NCBI GenBank assembly: GCA_030040515.1 | Contig: JASHTO010000538.1 | Coordinates: 1-18,320 of the forward strand | Reading direction: 5' to 3' | DNA: 18,320 nucleotides | Source: Terriglobia bacterium | GTDB lineage: Bacteria; Acidobacteriota; Terriglobia; UBA7540 | Shown: piece after piece, positions 15,033-18,320 of the stretch | Numbering within the stretch: position 1 is the stretch's first letter | Layout of the letters: each line of letters starts with the position of its first letter | Translations under genes and position numbers: made by a program | Notes under the pieces: model-generated | Seen by the model: the letters and a program-made list of their open reading frames with translations, nothing else | The model's database searches: none | What the model was told of the DNA's origin: nothing

Positions 15033-15743
15033 TTAGTAGCGAAGCTCCGGAAGGTCAAGCAGGATCAGCTCGGAATCCTTCGCCGCCTTGATCGTGAGCG
15101 AGGTTTCCTCCGCGATGCGCCCCTGGTCGCCCGCCGCAAGCTTCACGCCATTCACGTCAACTTCCCCTTCGTGGACGAAGATGTACACCTTGCGATCAGT
15201 TTCGGTCTGGTGAGTCGCCTCGCCGCCGACTGGAAGCGCCGAAACGTAAATCTGCGCGTCCTGGTCGATCTTCAGCGTGCCGGCAAGATCGCCGCTTGAA
15301 ACCACTGGCAGCAGCTTGCCCTCTCTTTCATCAGGCGCGAACTGATGCTGTTCCCAGCGCGGCTTTAGTCCGCGTTCACGCGGCACAACCCAGACTTGCA
15401 TCAGGTGCACCGGCGACTTTTTCGAGTGGTTATACTCCGAGTGGAGGATGCCGGTGCCCGCGGACATCACCTGAACTTCTCCCGGATGAATCACGCCGCG
15501 GTTGCCCGTGCTGTCCTGGTGCTCAAGTTCGCCCGCAATGACATAGGTGATGATTTCCATATCGCGGTGCGGATGCATTCCGAAACCCTGGCCGGGCTCA
15601 ATGATGTCATCGTTGAACACCCGCAGCGCGCCCCAGTTCGTGTTCGAGGGGTCGAAATACTGGTCGAACGAGAAATGCCAATGCGTGTCCAGCCAGCCGA
15701 AGTTGGCGTGGTGTCGTTCTTTTGATTTGATGGTCTTGACCAT
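15033..15743 (-). CDS. Pirin-family cupin protein (YhaK/YhhW-like)
   Basis: This 236-residue bicupin has the pirin N-terminal cupin with all four metal ligands: H57 and H59 in GMHPHRDMEIITYVIAGE, H101 and E103 in SAGTGILHSEYN. The C-terminal cupin-like half (KVYIFVHEGEVDVNGVKLAAGDQGRI) is also typical. Length matches the E. coli YhhW/YhaK group (about 231). Bacterial members include iron-dependent quercetin 2,3-dioxygenases and redox-responsive proteins; which of these applies here cannot be told. The ATG at 15743 has AGGGAG about 8 bases upstream. It is the last gene after MarR, nitroreductase and DoxX on the same strand; a 105-bp gap with a hairpin separates it from DoxX, so it may have partial read-through expression or its own promoter. 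The context suggests a response to electrophiles or quinones. Confidence 0.93.
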   Translation of the reverse strand: MVKTIKSKERHHANFGWLDTHWHFSFDQYFDPSNTNWGALRVFNDDIIEPGQGFGMHPHRDMEIITYVIAGELEHQDSTGNRGVIHPGEVQVMSAGTGILHSEYNHSKKSPVHLMQVWVVPRERGLKPRWEQHQFAPDEREGKLLPVVSSGDLAGTLKIDQDAQIYVSALPVGGEATHQTETDRKVYIFVHEGEVDVNGVKLAAGDQGRIAEETSLTIKAAKDSELILLDLPELRY

Positions 15744-15787
15744 GGTTTTCTCCCTGGCCGAAATGGGCGCAGTTGCCCTCCGGCCGC

Positions 15788-15817
15788 CGCGACGGTCTTG
15801 CTCGGCGGCCCGTCGCG
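15788..15817. repeat. Hairpin between DoxX and pirin
   Basis: CGCGACGG (15788-15795) and CCGTCGCG (15810-15817) form a perfect 8-bp stem with a 14-base loop; an alternative GGCCGCC/GGCGGCC pairing overlaps it. It lies 31 bp after the DoxX stop. With no T run it is more likely an attenuator or mRNA-stability element than a strong terminator. Confidence 0.5.
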
Positions 15818-15848
15818 TTATTTGGTTTTGCGGAAATTGCGCCTTGGC

Positions 15849-16304
15849 TTACTCGCCGCCCTGTGCGCCGCCAAGGGCGCGGTCGACTGAAAATGCCCCG
15901 GCGCCGCGAATCATCAGCACCGCGGTAATGGCCAGAACCAGCAGGTGATATTCATAGCCCTCGCCCTTCTGCTGTCCTGTCCAGTTCATAAAAAGACCGT
16001 TGGGCAGGTGGACCATGAAGATCGCCACCAGCATGTTCACCGAAATTCCAAAGGCGGCGATTCGCGTGAGCAGCCCGAGGATTAATCCTATGCCTCCGAA
16101 AAATTCCGCGGCGATGGCCAGCAAAGCGAAGGGCGCAGGGATGTGCAGCATTTGGGTAAAGAATCCCATCGTGCCCTTAAAACCGTAGCCGCCAAACCAG
16201 CCCAGCATTTTCTGCGCGCCGTGGGCGAAAAAGACCACGCCCAACACCAGGCGCAGAACAGTCATCAACTTGTCATCCGGGGTCCCAAGTAGTTTCTTCA
16301 TCAT
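15849..16304 (-). CDS. DoxX-family membrane protein
   Basis: This 151-residue protein has four membrane segments: about 14-34 (LMTVLRLVLGVVFFAHGAQKML), 58-78 (PFALLAIAAEFFGGIGLILGL), 82-102 (IAAFGISVNMLVAIFMVHLPN) and 120-137. The FAHGAQKMLGWFGG motif after helix 1 and AEFFGGIGLILG in helix 2 are DoxX hallmarks. DoxX proteins are small inner-membrane proteins linked to redox or thiol stress in several bacteria; the biochemical activity is unclear. The start at 16304 is chosen because AAGGGG lies about 7 bases upstream. The same frame stays open to 16373, but that part overlaps the nitroreductase gene. The gap to the nitroreductase stop is 10 bp, so the two form one operon controlled from the site at 16973-16990. 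Confidence 0.9.
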   Translation of the reverse strand: MMKKLLGTPDDKLMTVLRLVLGVVFFAHGAQKMLGWFGGYGFKGTMGFFTQMLHIPAPFALLAIAAEFFGGIGLILGLLTRIAAFGISVNMLVAIFMVHLPNGLFMNWTGQQKGEGYEYHLLVLAITAVLMIRGAGAFSVDRALGGAQGGE

Positions 16305-16314
16305 ATCGCACCCC

Positions 16315-16923
16315 TTAATTTGAATTCTCCGCGACCTCGGCCGCGGCATTGCCCCACTTTCCACTGAACACAAAATCTGTCAACGGCTTGCGCGTGCGAG
16401 CGGCCCGTTCGGGCGCCGGAGCTTCGTAGTAACCCAGCGCCAGCACGGCAACAGGCTCGAAACCCGCCGGAATTGCAAAGAGCTCTCGAGCCGCGTTTGG
16501 ATCAAATCCACCCATTTGATGAATGTGCAAGTCGAGCGCCGTGGCCTGAACAGTCAGATGCGCCACCGCCTGGCCCAAGTCGTAAAGTGCGTGGCGATTT
16601 GCCCGCGCTACATGATTGAAGCCAAGCTTGGCGACAGCAAGAATCAGCACCGGAGCCTGCTGCGCCCACTGCCGATTTACGTCCATCAGCGTGCCCAGCA
16701 GGCGGTTGTACCCTTCCGCGTCCTCGTGTGTGGCCACAATGAATGACCACGGCTGGGCATTGTAGCTCGATGGCGCCCAGCGCGCGGCTTCAAAGAGCTG
16801 CGCCAGCTTCGCCGGCTCGACCGGTCGCGGAGAAAATGCCTTCGGACTCCAGCGTCGGGCCAGTAGTTCATGAATCCCTGCCGTGCCTTCTCTTTCCATT
16901 ACGGCTGATTTCGTTGCGCTCAT
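16315..16923 (-). CDS. Nitroreductase-family FMN oxidoreductase
   Basis: This 202-residue protein has the nitroreductase fold signature: RRWSPKAFS (23-31) for FMN phosphate binding, then AARWAPSSYNAQPWSF (46-61), and a later NRHALYDLGQAVAHLTVQATALDLHIHQMGGF helix pair facing the flavin. Members use NAD(P)H and FMN to reduce nitro compounds, quinones or other electrophiles; the specific substrate is unknown. The ATG at 16923 has GGAGG at good spacing; a TTG start five codons earlier would overlap that ribosome site and is rejected. The gene lies 87 bp after MarR on the same strand, and the gap carries the same operator as the MarR promoter. It is followed 10 bp later by doxX. Control by MarR is therefore likely. 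Confidence 0.92.
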   Translation of the reverse strand: MSATKSAVMEREGTAGIHELLARRWSPKAFSPRPVEPAKLAQLFEAARWAPSSYNAQPWSFIVATHEDAEGYNRLLGTLMDVNRQWAQQAPVLILAVAKLGFNHVARANRHALYDLGQAVAHLTVQATALDLHIHQMGGFDPNAARELFAIPAGFEPVAVLALGYYEAPAPERAARTRKPLTDFVFSGKWGNAAAEVAENSN

Positions 16924-16972
16924 CGTCCCCCTCCCCAAACCGCCTTTTTCGGTTCAATCCCTCGTTCTATCG

Positions 16973-16990
16973 ATATTCGTTACAACGACT
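16973..16990 (-). promoter_or_regulatory. Candidate MarR operator upstream of nitroreductase-DoxX
   Basis: The plus strand reads ATATTCGTTACAACGACT, identical at 17 of 18 bases to the site in front of MarR itself. Its core TCGTT-AC-AACGA is a 12-bp near-palindrome. On the minus strand it overlaps a possible promoter (TTGCAT at 16996-17001 with a GAATAT-like -10 after 17 bp), so binding would repress. The promoter boxes are weak; the shared site is the solid observation. Confidence 0.65.
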
Positions 16991-17010
16991 ATATGATGCA
17001 AGAAAGGCGA

Positions 17011-17475
17011 TCAAGTTCCGCGCGCCGCTTCCAAGAGTTCATTCAGCCTGCGGAGATCGCCCTTTTCCATATGGCTCAAGCGGTTACGGTTGTACTCTTC
17101 GATCGGTCTGTCCAGGTCTTTCAGGATTTTCCTCCCGGCATCGGTGATGCGCGCCATAATGAGGCGGCGGTCGTGCCGGTCGCGGCTGCGAGACACCAAG
17201 CCGCGGCGCTCCAAGCGGTCCAGAAGGCGCGTAATATCAGGGTCGCGCGTGATCATGCGCTCCCCTATCTCACGGCAGCACAGGCCGTTTTCGCCCGCCC
17301 CGCGCAGAATACGCAAAACGTTGTATTGGTTGGGCGAAAGCCCCGCCAGCTTGAAAATCGCCTCGGCCCCGCGCGAGTGTGCATCCGCGGTGCGCACCAG
17401 GTTCAGAAGCACCTCCGACTCCAGGCTCGGGAAAGGCTTGCTCTGCTTGATTTCGTCCTTGAGCTTCGGCGACAT
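17011..17475 (-). CDS. MarR-family transcriptional regulator
   Basis: This 154-residue MarR protein has a helical N-terminal dimer region, then a winged helix: LSPNQYNVLRILRGAGENGLCCREIGERM, recognition helix DPDITRLLDRLERRGLVSR, and wing SRDRHDRRLIMARITDAGRKIL. The adjacent cysteines C66-C67 just before the recognition helix are unusual and could sense oxidants or metals; this is inference. MarR proteins are dimeric and usually repress their own gene and a neighbour until a ligand or oxidant releases them. The gene precedes nitroreductase and DoxX on the same strand, and both have the same palindrome upstream. The ATG at 17475 has no ribosome site and sits where transcription should begin, so a leaderless mRNA is predicted. 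Confidence 0.94.
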   Translation of the reverse strand: MSPKLKDEIKQSKPFPSLESEVLLNLVRTADAHSRGAEAIFKLAGLSPNQYNVLRILRGAGENGLCCREIGERMITRDPDITRLLDRLERRGLVSRSRDRHDRRLIMARITDAGRKILKDLDRPIEEYNRNRLSHMEKGDLRRLNELLEAARGT

Positions 17476-17481
17476 GACTCA

Positions 17482-17510
17482 ATAATATTCGTTATAACGA
17501 CTGTTGTCAA
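17482..17510 (-). promoter_or_regulatory. marR promoter with operator between -35 and -10
   Basis: On the minus strand, TTGACA (17505-17510) and TATTAT (17482-17487) have exact 17-bp spacing. The palindrome TCGTTATAACGA lies in the spacer; the wider 18-bp site shared with the nitroreductase leader is 17485-17502 (plus strand ATATTCGTTATAACGACT). A dimer bound there would exclude RNA polymerase. The start of transcription is predicted at about 17475, on the ATG. Confidence 0.75.
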
Positions 17511-17546
17511 ATGCGAAAACCATCGATGAAAGCAGGGGGGTACGAC

Positions 17547-18320
17547 TCAGTTGAGATAATAGTTTCGGTAAAGCGTGTCGCGTTTGATGGGTCGGAATCC
17601 GGCGTCCTTAATCATGAGTCGGAGCTTGTCTTCGCTCGAGGTGCGGGTCACGCCCGCGGCGCGGACGACGTTTTCTTCAATCAGAATGGAACCCACGTCA
17701 TTGCCACCGAAGCGCAGAGCGATTTGGCAGAGTTTGTGGCCGGGCGTAAGCCAGGAGGCCTGTACGTTCTCGATGTTGTCGAGGTAAAGGCGCGCGACGG
17801 CGAGCGTTTTGAGGTAATCCACCGCCGTGGCCTCTTCCTTGATGAAGTTGCCGAGCGAGGTGTGGGCACGCTGGAAGAACCAGGGGATGAACGCTGTGAA
17901 GCCACCGGTTTCCTCCTGCAATTGCCGGATGCGCTGGAAGTGGTTGACGCGATGTTCGAGGGTCTCGCCACAGCCGAACATCATCGTGGCGGTGGTGCGC
18001 ATGCCGAGCGAGTGCGCCGTGCGATGCATGGATATCCACTCTTCGGTGGTGCATTTCAGGCGCGCGATGCGCCGGCGCACTTCATCATCCAGAATCTCCG
18101 CACCGCCGCCGGGAATCGAGTCGAGCCCGGCATCCATCAAACGCACGATGGTTTCGCGCAGGCTCAGGCCGGAGAGCTCCGCGATATTCAGCACCTCCGG
18201 CGCGGAAAAGCAGTGCAGGTGGATTTGCGGAAATTTGCGCTTGATGTTACGCAGCAGGTCTTCGTAGTAATCGATCTTCAGGTCCGGGTGCAGGCCGCCC
18301 TGCATCAGCACGCCTGTGCC
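17547..18320 (-). CDS. mqnC: Cyclic dehypoxanthine futalosine synthase MqnC (N-terminus beyond window)
   Basis: About 257 C-terminal residues are visible. The frame stays open to the right edge (TGVLMQGGLHPD), so the N-terminal half, including the CxxxCxxC radical SAM motif, lies outside; the GTG at 18311 is internal, not a start. Diagnostic segments are LMQGGLHPDLKIDYYEDLL, LHCFSAPEV, PGGGAEIL, TTATMMFGCGET, FIPWFF and GGNDVGSILIEENVVRAAG. The last, together with SWLTPGHKLCQIAL, fits MqnC better than the related MqnE or CofH. MqnC is a radical SAM enzyme that cyclises dehypoxanthine futalosine in the futalosine route to menaquinone, a pathway known in Acidobacteriota. The stop is 71 bp before the MarR gene on the same strand. 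No other mqn gene is inside the window. Confidence 0.88.
   Translation of the reverse strand, partial: GTGVLMQGGLHPDLKIDYYEDLLRNIKRKFPQIHLHCFSAPEVLNIAELSGLSLRETIVRLMDAGLDSIPGGGAEILDDEVRRRIARLKCTTEEWISMHRTAHSLGMRTTATMMFGCGETLEHRVNHFQRIRQLQEETGGFTAFIPWFFQRAHTSLGNFIKEEATAVDYLKTLAVARLYLDNIENVQASWLTPGHKLCQIALRFGGNDVGSILIEENVVRAAGVTRTSSEDKLRLMIKDAGFRPIKRDTLYRNYYLN

Overview
The window (about 58 percent G+C by eye) looks like a chromosome fragment of an Acidobacteriota bacterium. The pointers are a PadR-coupled duplicated orphan permease (the ADOP family), a DUF1501 / PSCyt1-DUF1549-DUF1553 pair, a futalosine-pathway menaquinone gene, a long radical SAM protein of the tetraether / membrane-spanning lipid synthase type, and several short interspersed palindromic elements between genes. 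No tRNA, rRNA, CRISPR array, phage gene or transposase was seen.

Layout. Positions 1-4325 (minus strand) hold an exported pair: a three-CxxCH PSCyt1/DUF1549/DUF1553 protein followed 3 bp later by a Tat-targeted DUF1501 protein cut by the left edge. A divergent PilZ gene (4610-4957, plus) is separated by a bidirectional terminator from a 694-residue radical SAM protein (5128-7212, minus). Positions 7591-11102 (minus) hold a PadR repressor translationally coupled (ATGA overlap) to an ADOP permease. The 3' end of the permease reads past its usual stop into a 122-bp MITE-like element. Positions 11394-14884 (plus) carry a YqeY-like protein, an OPT-family transporter and a rhomboid protease, with palindromic repeats between the first two. 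Positions 15033-17475 (minus) form a redox/electrophile-type cluster: MarR regulator, nitroreductase, DoxX and pirin. The right edge (17547-18320, minus) is the C-terminal part of MqnC.

How the genes work together. The MarR gene and the nitroreductase-DoxX pair each have an almost identical 18-bp palindromic site upstream, so MarR probably controls both itself and the pair; pirin may be reached by read-through. PadR probably controls its own mRNA with the permease. The radical SAM gene is the most interesting single gene: its N-terminal Cys pattern, CxxxCxxC motif and later Cys-rich motif match the Tes (MJ0619) / bacterial Mss group, which joins lipid tails into membrane-spanning lipids. Acidobacteriota are known to make such lipids (iso-diabolic acid).

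All assignments come from reading the sequence and from remembered family motifs; no database search was made.
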